Positions 48,989 to 58,480 of a stretch of 64,000 bases of DNA are shown one piece after another. A program made the position numbers and the translations under genes. The stretch comes from Fibrobacter sp. GTDB taxonomy: Bacteria > Fibrobacterota > Fibrobacteria > Fibrobacterales > Fibrobacteraceae. The DNA lies in assembly GCA_017526585.1 (NCBI GenBank), contig JAFXRC010000031.1, positions 1 to 64,000 of the forward strand, given 5' to 3'. Numbering within the stretch: position 1 is the first letter of the stretch; the number at the start of each line of letters is the position of its first letter. Under the pieces are notes generated by a model. That model was not told the origin of the DNA, did no database searches, and worked only from the letters and a program-made list of their open reading frames with translations.

Positions 48989-50049
48989 TTACCCGAGTCA
49001 TTGACCGCAATTTTGCCAACATGCGCCTCGACCGTTTTTTGCGCAAGGCTTTCCCCGACGAATCACTGTCGGTCTTTTTCGCCGTCATCCGCAAGAAGAA
49101 AGTCCGCGTGAATGGCGTCGTAGGCAAGGCGAATCAAATGTTGCAGGAAGGTGACACCGTCTGCATTTACGAGAATTTCAAGAGCGTCGATGCGGATTCC
49201 CAAGGCGCCACCAACGTCATCCAGTTCCCTGCAAGCCAAAACGAAGGCGATAAGCCCAACGCCGGTTTTGCAAAGGCAAAATCCACCTGGGGCAAGAGCG
49301 TCTCTTCTGCCGAAAAACAATCCGGCTGGGGCGCAAAGGAACTCGATATCGTCATTCAGACCGAAGACTATGTGGTCGTGAACAAGCCCTCGGGACTCGC
49401 AAGCCAACCGGGTTCCGGCACTCGCCCCGGCGAGAGCCTCGTGGAATACCTGTGGGAATGGGGCCGCCGCGAAGGGCTCGACTTTAAGCCTACCATCGCA
49501 CACCGCCTCGACCAAGAAACCTCGGGCATGATTATCGCCGCCCTCCACGGCGACACGCTCCGCGAACTCACGCGCATGATCCGCGAGCACGAAGTCGACA
49601 AGTTCTATTACGCGCTCGTCAAGGGCAACCTCAAGAAAGACAAGGGAACCATCGACGAAACGCTTACCCGCACCGACGCCGCCAAGGGCAGCAAGATGAA
49701 GGTCGGCGAAACCGGCAAGGACGCCCAGAAGGCCATCACGCATTACCGCGTCAAGCAGCACTACGAAGGCTACGACCTCGTAAAAATCAAGCTCGAAACG
49801 GGCCGCATGCACCAAATCCGCGCCCACTTCGCAAGCATCGGTCACCCGCTTCTCGGCGACACGCGCTACGGTGATTTCGCGCTCAACCGCGAAGTCAAAA
49901 AACAGCTCGGACTGCACCGTCTGTTTTTGCACAGTTGCCGACTGGAATTCACCTGGCACGGCGACAAAATCGTACTCGATTGTCCACTTCCTAAGGAACT
50001 GCAAAGCGTCGTGGACCAGCTAAGGCCTATCCGCCACGAACATCGGTAG
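48985..50049 (+). CDS. RluA-family pseudouridine synthase
   Basis: 354 residues. N-terminal S4 RNA-binding domain (about 8-65: RLDRFLRKAFPDESLSVFFAVIRKKKVRVNG), an unusually long linker (65-115), and the synthase domain (115-345) with the catalytic HRLDQETSGMI and the later GRMHQIRAHFASIGHPLLGDTRYG. Isomerises uridines in 23S rRNA (RluC/RluD-like). The exact site is not inferable. Coupled to the FAD dehydrogenase gene. Confidence 0.9.
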   Translation: MITRVIDRNFANMRLDRFLRKAFPDESLSVFFAVIRKKKVRVNGVVGKANQMLQEGDTVCIYENFKSVDADSQGATNVIQFPASQNEGDKPNAGFAKAKSTWGKSVSSAEKQSGWGAKELDIVIQTEDYVVVNKPSGLASQPGSGTRPGESLVEYLWEWGRREGLDFKPTIAHRLDQETSGMIIAALHGDTLRELTRMIREHEVDKFYYALVKGNLKKDKGTIDETLTRTDAAKGSKMKVGETGKDAQKAITHYRVKQHYEGYDLVKIKLETGRMHQIRAHFASIGHPLLGDTRYGDFALNREVKKQLGLHRLFLHSCRLEFTWHGDKIVLDCPLPKELQSVVDQLRPIRHEHR

Positions 50050-50153
50050 AAGCGTTTATTTATTCCCCTACTCGACCTGCTTGATGCATACAACAAACAG
50101 CATCATTTTTTCTTATATTACAATTCGAGGGGTTGGAGGCTTAAGGAGAAAGT

Positions 50154-52928
50154 ATGAAGTTTCTTTCGGCAATTTTGGTATTCCTGTTTTTGATAGGTTG
50201 CAGCAACAGTGAGTCGCCCGCCATTTCCAATTCGGAAACAAGCGACACACCTAAAAACATCGATTCTATCGAGGGCATGCTCCGACTTGCCGGTGGCAAG
50301 GTTACCCTCGGCACAAACGACAAGAACTTCAAGGAAAACGAACGCCCCGCCATGGAGGTCGTACTCGATTATGACTTCTACATGGGCATTCACGAAGTCA
50401 CTTGCGGGGAATACGCCGAGGTCGCCAAGAAGGCGAAGCTCAATACCTTCGGCAAATGCGAAAACGACAGCCTCCCCCTCACCGACATTACCTACTACGA
50501 CGCCGTACTCTTTGCCAACGCCAAGAGCAAGCTCGAAAAACGCGATACGGCATACACCTACCGCAGCGCACTCTTCGACGGGGAAAAGCACTGCACGAAC
50601 CTGGAAGGTTTCGCATTTCATGCAGATATTGATGGTTACAGACTCCCTACCGAAGCAGAATGGGTCTACGCAGCGACACGAGCCTGGGATGTAAAGAAAA
50701 GTTGGAACAACCGCAACTCTGAATACAAGCTTCACCCTGTTTGCAGCATCGGCACAGATTCTGCCGGATTCTGCGACATGGCTGGGAACGCCCTGGAATG
50801 GGTGAACGACTGGATGGGAAAATTCCACGACACGACCGTCACCAACTACGCAGGAGCGCCCGATGGTGGAGACATGGGAGAGCGAATTGTCAAAGGAGGA
50901 AGCTACTCTTCTTCAGAAAAAGAACTAAATCCCTACAGCCGAGGAGATGTCTATACCGTCACGTCTTCAGTAAGAGCCGAATATGTCGGTTTTCGTCTAG
51001 CTTTCGGAAGCATCCCCGATGCTCTTTGGATGAATGATGATGGAACATCAACCTCCAATATCGTGACATCTCTCGTCGGGTCGGAAGCCATCAAGAATCT
51101 TACCGGAACATTCAACGCAAAGCTCGCCTTCCGCAACGATGTCAGCGAAAACATTGCCTACCTGGACTACAGAAACGGAACTCTTTCCATTAAAGAAATT
51201 ACAAAGGGAATCAACGCCTACCATCCCGATATTTCGCCAGACGGCAACTGGATAGCCTATTGCACAGGCATTGAAGGAATCAGCGGGCCTTCATCCGTTT
51301 ACGTACAGAGCCTTGACTCAAAAAAACCGTCAGGACCGATAAAGCTAAATGTTAAAAGTGCGGCCATTCCCCGCTGGCGAATCCTTGAAAACGGTGACAC
51401 GGCAATCGTCTACGTGAACGACGCCGGGAACAACAAGGACGAAGCAACGTTCAAGAGCAATTCGACGTGGCAGGTAAAATTCGCGAACGGCAAGTTCGGA
51501 ACACCGCAGAAGCTCTTTGACGGAGCATACCACGGCGGCATCAGCGATGACAATACGCTCGCCGTCTCTGGCGCAAGAATCCTGCGCGCCCGCGTCGCCA
51601 AGAAAGATGTCGTCTGGTACGATTCAGCCCAAGCCTGCAACGTATCGCTTTCCCAGGACGGGACCAAGCGCACCGCATTCCTGGACTTCGCCGGGAAACC
51701 GGGCAAGGATTTTGCGGGCGAAAGCTACGCCACCCACGAACGGCTCTTTATCGCTGACAGCAACGGGAAGCTGATTCAGTCCATCAAGTCTCCTGCAGGT
51801 TATACCTTCGACCATACCGAATGGGCTACCGACGGTGAAAAATCCATCATCCTGGCAACGCTCACCAATTCTAACGGAGCCCACACAAAGATTGCCATCG
51901 TCAATCCAGAGGACAGCTCTACTACCGAAATTGTCGAAGGCGAAGAACTGTGGCATCCGAGCCTGTGGCTTAAAGAAGTTCAAAAGACTATTCCATCTAC
52001 AGAAGATTCTACCGAGAACGACACGACATTCCACCTTGACCCGGACAGCGCTGGCGTTTATTACAACACCTCAGGCAACTACGTCGCTGTACAATGGCGC
52101 TATAAAATGGAAATGCTTTGGCAGTACATGAATACAGCCAACGTCGTTGTATTGGGAAGTTCCCGAGCCATGTTCGCTGTAAACCCGCTCTACTTCAACA
52201 AGCCCTTTTTCGTTCTCAATCTTGCCAATTCGGAAAACACAAAATACGGTTCCAAATACATCTTCCACAACTATGTCGTTCCACATTTCAAAAAGCTAAA
52301 ATACATCATCATTTCTATGGATCTTGACCGTTGGTACCATGACAACGACTACAACTTCTTTTATTCAAAATACAAGAATTTTCCCGGCTACATTTATGAT
52401 GAAAACCACAATTTTTGGATTGACGGCATCCCCCAGGACCTTTTGGACATGACTTTCGAATCCCTTGGCCAGGAAAGCTATGCACAAAAGTTCCGTCCGG
52501 CACGGGGATTCCAGAAAAGCGCATCAAAGGGATGGGAACAAGAAAATGTTCCTATAAAGAGGGATTCCATGTGGTACTCGAAGAATTCGACAGTTTATTA
52601 TAAAAACTACGACCTTCTCGTAGACATTATCAAAGAGGCGGCAGAGCACAACATCACCGTTATCGGCGTAGAATTCCCCCAGAGTCCCGCATTTAAGACA
52701 ACAGGAAGCTACGCACAATTCGGTCTACAAAGAAGCCAGATGCCGCAACTGTTTGAAGAAATAAACAACATCAGCAAGACCTACCCAAACTTCATGTTTG
52801 TCGATGAAAATAAGATGGGTGATCATGACTACCCTGAAGAGATGGCCCAAGACGCAGGCCACCTATCAACAGAAGGTGCCAAGAAAATGTCTATTCGCCT
52901 AGATTCCTTATTGAGAACCCTGGAATAA
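50154..52928 (+). CDS. TIGR02171-family lipoprotein (FGE-like, propeller, SGNH-like)
   Basis: 924 residues, a Fibrobacter paralogous family of long proteins (TIGR02171). Lipobox LIGC at Cys16. Domains: formylglycine-enzyme/SUMF1-like fold (about 40-285; MEVVLDYDFYMGIHEVTCGEYAEVAKK, RLPTEAEWVYAATRAW, CDMAGNALEWVNDWMG, VKGGSYSSSEKEL, YVGFRLAFG), a TolB-like beta propeller (about 320-600; AYHPDISPDGNWIAYCTG), and a C-terminal part (about 640-920) starting NVVVLGSSRAMFAVNP, resembling SGNH/GDSL-type hydrolases, with a late DAGHLSTEG. AGGAGA precedes the start and a TATATTAC box lies about 45 bases upstream. A paralogue follows directly. Confidence 0.85.
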   Translation: MKFLSAILVFLFLIGCSNSESPAISNSETSDTPKNIDSIEGMLRLAGGKVTLGTNDKNFKENERPAMEVVLDYDFYMGIHEVTCGEYAEVAKKAKLNTFGKCENDSLPLTDITYYDAVLFANAKSKLEKRDTAYTYRSALFDGEKHCTNLEGFAFHADIDGYRLPTEAEWVYAATRAWDVKKSWNNRNSEYKLHPVCSIGTDSAGFCDMAGNALEWVNDWMGKFHDTTVTNYAGAPDGGDMGERIVKGGSYSSSEKELNPYSRGDVYTVTSSVRAEYVGFRLAFGSIPDALWMNDDGTSTSNIVTSLVGSEAIKNLTGTFNAKLAFRNDVSENIAYLDYRNGTLSIKEITKGINAYHPDISPDGNWIAYCTGIEGISGPSSVYVQSLDSKKPSGPIKLNVKSAAIPRWRILENGDTAIVYVNDAGNNKDEATFKSNSTWQVKFANGKFGTPQKLFDGAYHGGISDDNTLAVSGARILRARVAKKDVVWYDSAQACNVSLSQDGTKRTAFLDFAGKPGKDFAGESYATHERLFIADSNGKLIQSIKSPAGYTFDHTEWATDGEKSIILATLTNSNGAHTKIAIVNPEDSSTTEIVEGEELWHPSLWLKEVQKTIPSTEDSTENDTTFHLDPDSAGVYYNTSGNYVAVQWRYKMEMLWQYMNTANVVVLGSSRAMFAVNPLYFNKPFFVLNLANSENTKYGSKYIFHNYVVPHFKKLKYIIISMDLDRWYHDNDYNFFYSKYKNFPGYIYDENHNFWIDGIPQDLLDMTFESLGQESYAQKFRPARGFQKSASKGWEQENVPIKRDSMWYSKNSTVYYKNYDLLVDIIKEAAEHNITVIGVEFPQSPAFKTTGSYAQFGLQRSQMPQLFEEINNISKTYPNFMFVDENKMGDHDYPEEMAQDAGHLSTEGAKKMSIRLDSLLRTLE

Positions 52929-52952
52929 ATAAACTACAGTTATTTTAAAGCC

Positions 52953-55838
52953 ATGAATTTATTTTTCATTGCAATTTTTTCGTTGTTTGTTTTTATAAGC
53001 TGCAGCAACAGCGATTCGTTCACACCACCCGCAGACGATGTTTCTGAACCTTCTTTAGCCGACACGACCGAAATTTCAAGCGCTACAGAAGATTCCATTT
53101 CAGAGATAACAATCGAGGGTATGCTCCGACTTGCCGGTGGCAAGGTCATCCTTGGCACCAACGACACGAACTTCAGGGAAAACGAACGCCCCGCCATGGA
53201 GGTCGTACTCGATTACGACTTCTACATGGGCATTCACGAAGTCACTTGCGGGGAATACGCCGAGGTCGCCAAGAAGGCAAAGCTCAAGACTTTCGGCACA
53301 TGCGAAAACGACAGTCTCCCCCTCACCGACATTACCTACTACGACGCCGTACTCTTTGCCAACGCCAAGAGCAAGCTCGAAAAACGCGATACGGTATACA
53401 CCTACCGCAGCGCACTCTTCGATGGGGAAAGCCACTGCACCAACCTGGAAGGCTTCGCATTCCATGCTGATGTCGATGGCTTCAGGCTCCCGACCGAAGC
53501 GGAATGGGTCTTCGCGGCGACACGCGCATGGAACCTCAAGAAAAGCTGGAACAACAGCAACTCCGGATACAAGCTACACCCCGTCTGCAGCAAGGACGCC
53601 GACTCCGCGGGATTCTGCGACATGGCCGGGAACGCCCTGGAGTGGGTGAACGACTGGATGGGAAAATTTCGCGACACGACCGTCATTAACTATGCAGGAG
53701 CCCCGAATGGAGGAAACCAGGGGGAACGCGTCGTCAAGGGCGGCTACTACTCATTTTCTGAAAAACAACTCAGCCCCTACAGCCGCGGGGACGTCTACAC
53801 GGTAACATCATCAACAATGGCAGAATACGTGGGCTTCAGACTCGCAATCGGAATCATCCCCAACGCGCTTTGGATGGGAAACGACGGAAAATCTCAAACA
53901 AGTTCCATCACGGCGCTTGCAAGCAACGAGACCGTCAAGGCCATTACAGGCTCATACAACGTCAAGCTGGCATTCCGCAATGACGTCACCGGGAACATAT
54001 CCTACATAAACTACCAGAACATTCCCATTTCCATTCAGGAAATCACCGACGGCATAGACGCCTACCACCCCGAAATCTCACCGAACGGAAGCTGGGTCGC
54101 GTTCTGCACGGGGATGGAGGGAGTCTCGGGAAAATCGACGATCTACGTGCAAAGCCTCGACGAAGATTCGACAATCCAGGTAAAGCTCAACAGCAACGGC
54201 GCTGCCATTCCGCGATGGCGTGTACTCGACAACGGAGACACGGTTATCGTCTATGTGAGCGATGCCGGGAACAACAAGGACGACGCCACGTTCAAGAGCG
54301 CGTCCACCTGGCAGGTCAAGTTCTCCAACGGCAAGTTCGGCAAGCCGGAAAAGCTCTTCGACGGCGCCTACCACGGCGGCATCAGCGAAGACGGGAAGCT
54401 CGCTGTATCGGGAGCAAGATTACTCCGCGCCCGCGTATTGGGAAAGGACAGGGTCTGGTACAACAGCGAACAGGCATGTAACGCCTCGCTGGCCCAGGAC
54501 GGGACAAAGCGGACGGCATTCCTGGACTTCGGAGGCAGAACAGGACGTAAATTCGCAGGCAGCAACTACGCCACGCACCAGAGGATCCTCATCGCCGACA
54601 GCAACGGGAAACTCCTACAGACAATAGAAGCCCCGGCCGGTTACACCTTCGACCATACCGAATGGGCTACCAACGGAACCAAGTCGACCATCGTAGCCAC
54701 TCTCACCAACGTCAACGGGGCCCACGAAAAAATCGTGCTCGTGGATCCCGATGACAACAGCGTCACAGAACTCGCAGAGGGCGAAGAACTTTGGCACCCG
54801 AATCTTTGGATAAAAAAGAAAAAAACTATTCAGCCCTCGATAACCTCTTCATCAGAAGAGTTCTCATCGTCTTCGCAAACAGAGTCTTCCTCACCGGAAT
54901 CCTCCGAAAGCGCGTCCGAACCCGAACAGCCCTTTATACTTGATTATGACAGCGCTGGCGTGTACTATAATTCAACAGGAAACTACATCGCCGCTCAATG
55001 GCGCTATAAGATGGAAATCCTGTGGCAATACATGGATTCAGCGAACATAGTCGTTTTGGGAAGTTCTCGAGCCCTGCACGGAGTTGATCCTCAAATTTTC
55101 CAAGTCCCATTCTTCGGAATAAACTTGGCCAATACGCAAAACACCCACCATGGTTCACAATACATTTTCCATAATTACGTATTGCCCCATTTTAAAAAAT
55201 TAAAATACGTCATCATCTCTGTTGATTTAGACCGTTGGTACAAACCAATATCACATAGTTTCTTCTATAAAAAATACCTGAACTTTCCCGGCTACAAATA
55301 CGACGCAAACCATGAATTTTGGACAAAGGGAAAGCCAACAGATCTATTCGAATACACCTACGAATCCCTCGGTAACGAGGCATACGGAAAGGTTCTTCGC
55401 CAAACAAAAGGGTTCCTAACCTCTAATGCAGAAGGATGGGAGCAAAACAACGTTCCGTTAGAACGGGATTCAAGTTTGTTTAGCGAAGATTCTCTAAACT
55501 ACTATGAGAACTACAATTATCTGCTGGAAATCATAAAAGAGGCTGCCGAGCACGACATCGTCGTCATTGGAGTGGAATGCCCCGAAAGTCCTGCTTACAG
55601 AGAAACAGGATCTTATGGCAAATATGGACTCAAAAGAAGTCAAATGCCAGTGCTACTCCAAGAAATAGAGGACATTAGCAAGACCTATCCGAACTTCGTT
55701 TTCTTCGACGAAAACAAAATGGGAAATCACGACTATACAGACGATATGGCCTTGGATGCAGATCATCTTGCAACTTTAGGCGCAGAACAGCTCTCACACC
55801 GTCTAGACTCTCTCATCAGAGCCTTAAATATTTTCTAA
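52953..55838 (+). CDS. TIGR02171-family lipoprotein, tandem paralogue
   Basis: 961 residues with the same order as the preceding gene: lipobox FISC (Cys17), SUMF1-like domain (about 55-300), TolB-like propeller, and an SGNH-like end (NIVVLGSSRALHGVDP ... DADHLATLGAEQ). It differs by a serine-rich insertion (SSEEFSSSSQTESSSPESS, about 630-660) between propeller and C-terminal domain. The segment 53179-53460 is nearly identical at DNA level to 50341-50622 whereas the 3' thirds have diverged. No Shine-Dalgarno sequence; TATTTT lies six bases before the ATG. Confidence 0.85.
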   Translation: MNLFFIAIFSLFVFISCSNSDSFTPPADDVSEPSLADTTEISSATEDSISEITIEGMLRLAGGKVILGTNDTNFRENERPAMEVVLDYDFYMGIHEVTCGEYAEVAKKAKLKTFGTCENDSLPLTDITYYDAVLFANAKSKLEKRDTVYTYRSALFDGESHCTNLEGFAFHADVDGFRLPTEAEWVFAATRAWNLKKSWNNSNSGYKLHPVCSKDADSAGFCDMAGNALEWVNDWMGKFRDTTVINYAGAPNGGNQGERVVKGGYYSFSEKQLSPYSRGDVYTVTSSTMAEYVGFRLAIGIIPNALWMGNDGKSQTSSITALASNETVKAITGSYNVKLAFRNDVTGNISYINYQNIPISIQEITDGIDAYHPEISPNGSWVAFCTGMEGVSGKSTIYVQSLDEDSTIQVKLNSNGAAIPRWRVLDNGDTVIVYVSDAGNNKDDATFKSASTWQVKFSNGKFGKPEKLFDGAYHGGISEDGKLAVSGARLLRARVLGKDRVWYNSEQACNASLAQDGTKRTAFLDFGGRTGRKFAGSNYATHQRILIADSNGKLLQTIEAPAGYTFDHTEWATNGTKSTIVATLTNVNGAHEKIVLVDPDDNSVTELAEGEELWHPNLWIKKKKTIQPSITSSSEEFSSSSQTESSSPESSESASEPEQPFILDYDSAGVYYNSTGNYIAAQWRYKMEILWQYMDSANIVVLGSSRALHGVDPQIFQVPFFGINLANTQNTHHGSQYIFHNYVLPHFKKLKYVIISVDLDRWYKPISHSFFYKKYLNFPGYKYDANHEFWTKGKPTDLFEYTYESLGNEAYGKVLRQTKGFLTSNAEGWEQNNVPLERDSSLFSEDSLNYYENYNYLLEIIKEAAEHDIVVIGVECPESPAYRETGSYGKYGLKRSQMPVLLQEIEDISKTYPNFVFFDENKMGNHDYTDDMALDADHLATLGAEQLSHRLDSLIRALNIF

Positions 55839-55860
55839 ATTTACCTCCGAAAAATTTAGC

Positions 55861-55875
55861 TGGCACGTGTTTTGC
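55861..55875 (+). promoter_or_regulatory. near-consensus sigma-54 promoter before pheT
   Basis: TGGCACG-N4-TTGC, with GG (55862-55863) and GC (55874-55875) exactly ten bases apart, as in RpoN-dependent -24/-12 promoters, preceded by C as in the extended consensus. Expected start near 55887, 29 bases before the pheT ATG. No enhancer-binding regulator is encoded in the window. Confidence 0.45.
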
Positions 55876-55903
55876 GCCCGATTGATGGAGCGAAACGCAT
55901 GCC
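55862..55903 (+). promoter_or_regulatory. hairpin in the pheT leader region
   Basis: GGCA-C-GTGTTTTGC pairs with GCGAAACGC-A-TGCC (4 bp, one mismatch, 9 bp) around a 14-base loop. It ends just before AAAGAGGAAAAG, the pheT ribosome binding site, and has no T-tract, so it is not a terminator. It overlaps the sigma-54-like site; at most one reading may be functional. Confidence 0.4.
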
Positions 55904-55915
55904 AAAGAGGAAAAG

Positions 55916-58351
55916 ATGAAAGTTTCTTTGAATTGGCTCAGACGTCACGTTGATCTTCCGGAATCTGCGGAAGAAGTTGCAAAGGCATTGACCTCCATCG
56001 GCTTGGAAGTCGAAGGTATGGAAGAACCGGGCAAGGTTTATGAAAAGCTGATTGTGGCAAAGGTTCTTACCTGCGATGCCCACCCGGACAGCGACCACTT
56101 GCACATTACGACCGTCAATAACGGCAAAGAAACCATCCAGGTTGTTTGCGGCGCTCCGAACGTAGCCGCCGGCCAGACCGTGGTACTTGCCCCGATCGGT
56201 GCAGAACTTCCGCTCCCCGATGGCACCATGCTCAAGATGAAAAAGTCCAAGATTCGCGGCGTTGAAAGCTTCGGTATGATTTGCGCCGAAGACGAAATCG
56301 GCCTCAGCGACGACCACGGCGGAATCATGGTTCTCGACGACAGCATTCCCGCTGGCACCCCGTTCGTAAGCCTCGGCCTCTACGACGTCTGCTTTGAACT
56401 GAACGTGACCCCGAACCGCCCGGACGCCCTCAGCCACCGTGGCGTGGCCCGCGAACTCGCCGCCAAGTTCGGCCGTCCGCTCAAGCCGCTCGCCTACGAA
56501 CTCAAGGAAGATTCCGAAGCAGCCAGTTCCGCCATCAGCCTCGAAGTGGTTCCGGGTTGCGGTTGCTCCCGCTATGTAGGCCGCGTCATCAAGGACGTGA
56601 AGGTTGAAAAGTCTCCGGCTTGGCTCGCCAAGCTCCTGCATGCAGTTGGCATGAACAGCATCAACAACGTGGTCGATATCACGAACTTCATTCTGATGGA
56701 CGTGGGCCAGCCGCTCCACAGCTTTGACATGGACCAGCTGCACGGCAACAAGATTAAGGTCCGCCGCGCTGTAAAGGGCGAAAAGATCGAAACCATCGAC
56801 CACACCGCTCACGAACTCGTTGAAAACGACCTCGTGATTTGCGACGGCGACCGTCCGGCTTGCGTAGCCGGCGTGATGGGCGGCGTTGAATCCGAAATTG
56901 TCGATGCCACCAAGAACGTGTTCCTCGAAAGCGCCTGGTTCAACCCGACCATCGTCCGCAAGCAGGCCAAGCGCCTTTGCATTTCGACCGATTCCAGCTA
57001 CCGATTCGAACGCGAAATTGACTTTACCACCCAGGACGAATACAGCCGCTATGCCTGCGCCATGATTCAGGAAGTCGCGGGTGGCCGCATTCTCAAGGGT
57101 TCCGTCGAATACACCGGCGACGACCACAAGAAGAATTTGAACGAAGTCACGCTTCGCACTGCCCGCGCCGAAAAAGTCATCGGCATGAAGATTGCGGCTG
57201 CTGACATCGAAAAGTACCTCACAGGTATCGCCCTCGAAGTCGTGAAGAAGGACGCCGAATCTATCACCTTCAGGATTCCGGGATTCCGCCCCGACCTCGA
57301 ACGCGAAGTGGACCTCATCGAAGAAGTCGCTCGACTCATCGGTTTCGACAACATCCCGTACACGCTGCCGAGCTTCAAGATGCAGCCGAACGAACTTCCG
57401 CCGATCGAAGTCCTGAACCGCAAGATCCGCAAGACCTTGTCTGCAATGGGTCTGCACGAATGCTTGAGCCTGCGCTTTACGAGCAAGGCCCGCACCGAAG
57501 CTCTGTTCGGCGCCGAAAATGACGACCGCCGTAGCAAGCCCGCAGCACTCCTCAACCCGCTTTCCGACGAACTCGGCGTGGTTCCGACCAGCCTCCTCCC
57601 GAATCTTCTCAAGAGCGTTGCCGAAAACGAAAAGAACCGCCCCGGTTCCGTTCGCCTGTTCGAAGTTGCCAAGGGTCAGTTCAAGCGCGACCGCAAGGAC
57701 GTGCGCGATCCGGGCTTCGACGAATCGAACCTCGTCGCCCTCGCCGTTGCAGGCGCCTTCGACGTGAACCCGCTCAACGACAAGCCCGCCCAGATTGACT
57801 TTGCAGCCTTCAAGGGCCTGGTACAGAGTTTCCTCAAGCGCGTGGGCCTCGTCGTGGAATTCCGCGTTCCCTCCAAGCCCGAAATCTTCTTACATCCGGG
57901 CAAGCAGGTCGAAGTCCTCGCCGACGGCGTGGTGCTTGGCACCATGGGCGAACTCCACCCCTCCGTGATGGCCGCCTTCGATATCGGTTACACCACCTAC
58001 GTGATGGAACTCGACATGGACAAGATGGAACACGCTACCCACAAGAAGATCGTGTTCGAACCGTTCAGCCGCCAGGTACCGTCTAGCCGCGACATTTCCC
58101 TCGAAGTCGACAAGACCATGACTCACGAACAGATTCTTGCACGCATCAAGGGCCTGAACCCGAAGAACCTTGCAAAGATTACGCTCAAGAGTATCTACGA
58201 AGGCGACAAGATCGAAGCCGGCAAGAAGAACCTGGTCTACAGCCTGACCTACCAGGCCATGGACCGCACGCTTACCGACGACGAAGTCAACAAGGCCCAC
58301 AACAAGCTGCGTGACAAGCTCGTCGCAAACGGCGATATCATGCTCCGCTAA
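55916..58351 (+). CDS. pheT: phenylalanine-tRNA ligase beta subunit
   Basis: 811 residues, normal length. MKVSLNWLRRHVDLPESAEEVAKALTSIGLEVE, tRNA-binding OB domain (about 40-150; CDAHPDSDHLHITTVN, VCGAPNVAAGQTVVLAPIGA), B3/B4 editing domain with LNVTPNRPDALSHRGVARELAA and TNFILMDVGQPLHSFDMDQL, B5 (about 405-475), the catalytic-like core and the C-terminal anticodon-binding FDX domain (FSRQVPSSRDISLEVDKTMT). It forms the alpha2-beta2 enzyme that charges tRNA-Phe; pheS is not adjacent here. AGAGG supports the start. A strong terminator follows. Confidence 0.97.
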   Translation: MKVSLNWLRRHVDLPESAEEVAKALTSIGLEVEGMEEPGKVYEKLIVAKVLTCDAHPDSDHLHITTVNNGKETIQVVCGAPNVAAGQTVVLAPIGAELPLPDGTMLKMKKSKIRGVESFGMICAEDEIGLSDDHGGIMVLDDSIPAGTPFVSLGLYDVCFELNVTPNRPDALSHRGVARELAAKFGRPLKPLAYELKEDSEAASSAISLEVVPGCGCSRYVGRVIKDVKVEKSPAWLAKLLHAVGMNSINNVVDITNFILMDVGQPLHSFDMDQLHGNKIKVRRAVKGEKIETIDHTAHELVENDLVICDGDRPACVAGVMGGVESEIVDATKNVFLESAWFNPTIVRKQAKRLCISTDSSYRFEREIDFTTQDEYSRYACAMIQEVAGGRILKGSVEYTGDDHKKNLNEVTLRTARAEKVIGMKIAAADIEKYLTGIALEVVKKDAESITFRIPGFRPDLEREVDLIEEVARLIGFDNIPYTLPSFKMQPNELPPIEVLNRKIRKTLSAMGLHECLSLRFTSKARTEALFGAENDDRRSKPAALLNPLSDELGVVPTSLLPNLLKSVAENEKNRPGSVRLFEVAKGQFKRDRKDVRDPGFDESNLVALAVAGAFDVNPLNDKPAQIDFAAFKGLVQSFLKRVGLVVEFRVPSKPEIFLHPGKQVEVLADGVVLGTMGELHPSVMAAFDIGYTTYVMELDMDKMEHATHKKIVFEPFSRQVPSSRDISLEVDKTMTHEQILARIKGLNPKNLAKITLKSIYEGDKIEAGKKNLVYSLTYQAMDRTLTDDEVNKAHNKLRDKLVANGDIMLR

Positions 58352-58403
58352 AAGCTGTACCTCCGGTGCAGCAACGCTACTACAAGCAGTCTCTAAAAAA
58401 ATT

Positions 58404-58441
58404 AAACCGCTGAGGCTATCACCTCGGCGGTTTCTTTTTTC
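58404..58441 (+). terminator. intrinsic terminator of pheT
   Basis: AAACCGCTGAGG/CCTCGGCGGTTT 12-position stem with one T-G wobble, six-base loop, followed by CTTTTTTC. Confidence 0.92.
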
Positions 58442-58480
58442 AAAATTTGCAACGGTTCGCGCCGCAAGCCAAAACAGCTT

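Noticed and set aside
55856..57457. 533-codon open frame antisense to pheT
   Set aside because: Shadow of the strongly biased pheT codons; no domain, no binding site, and pheT is certain.
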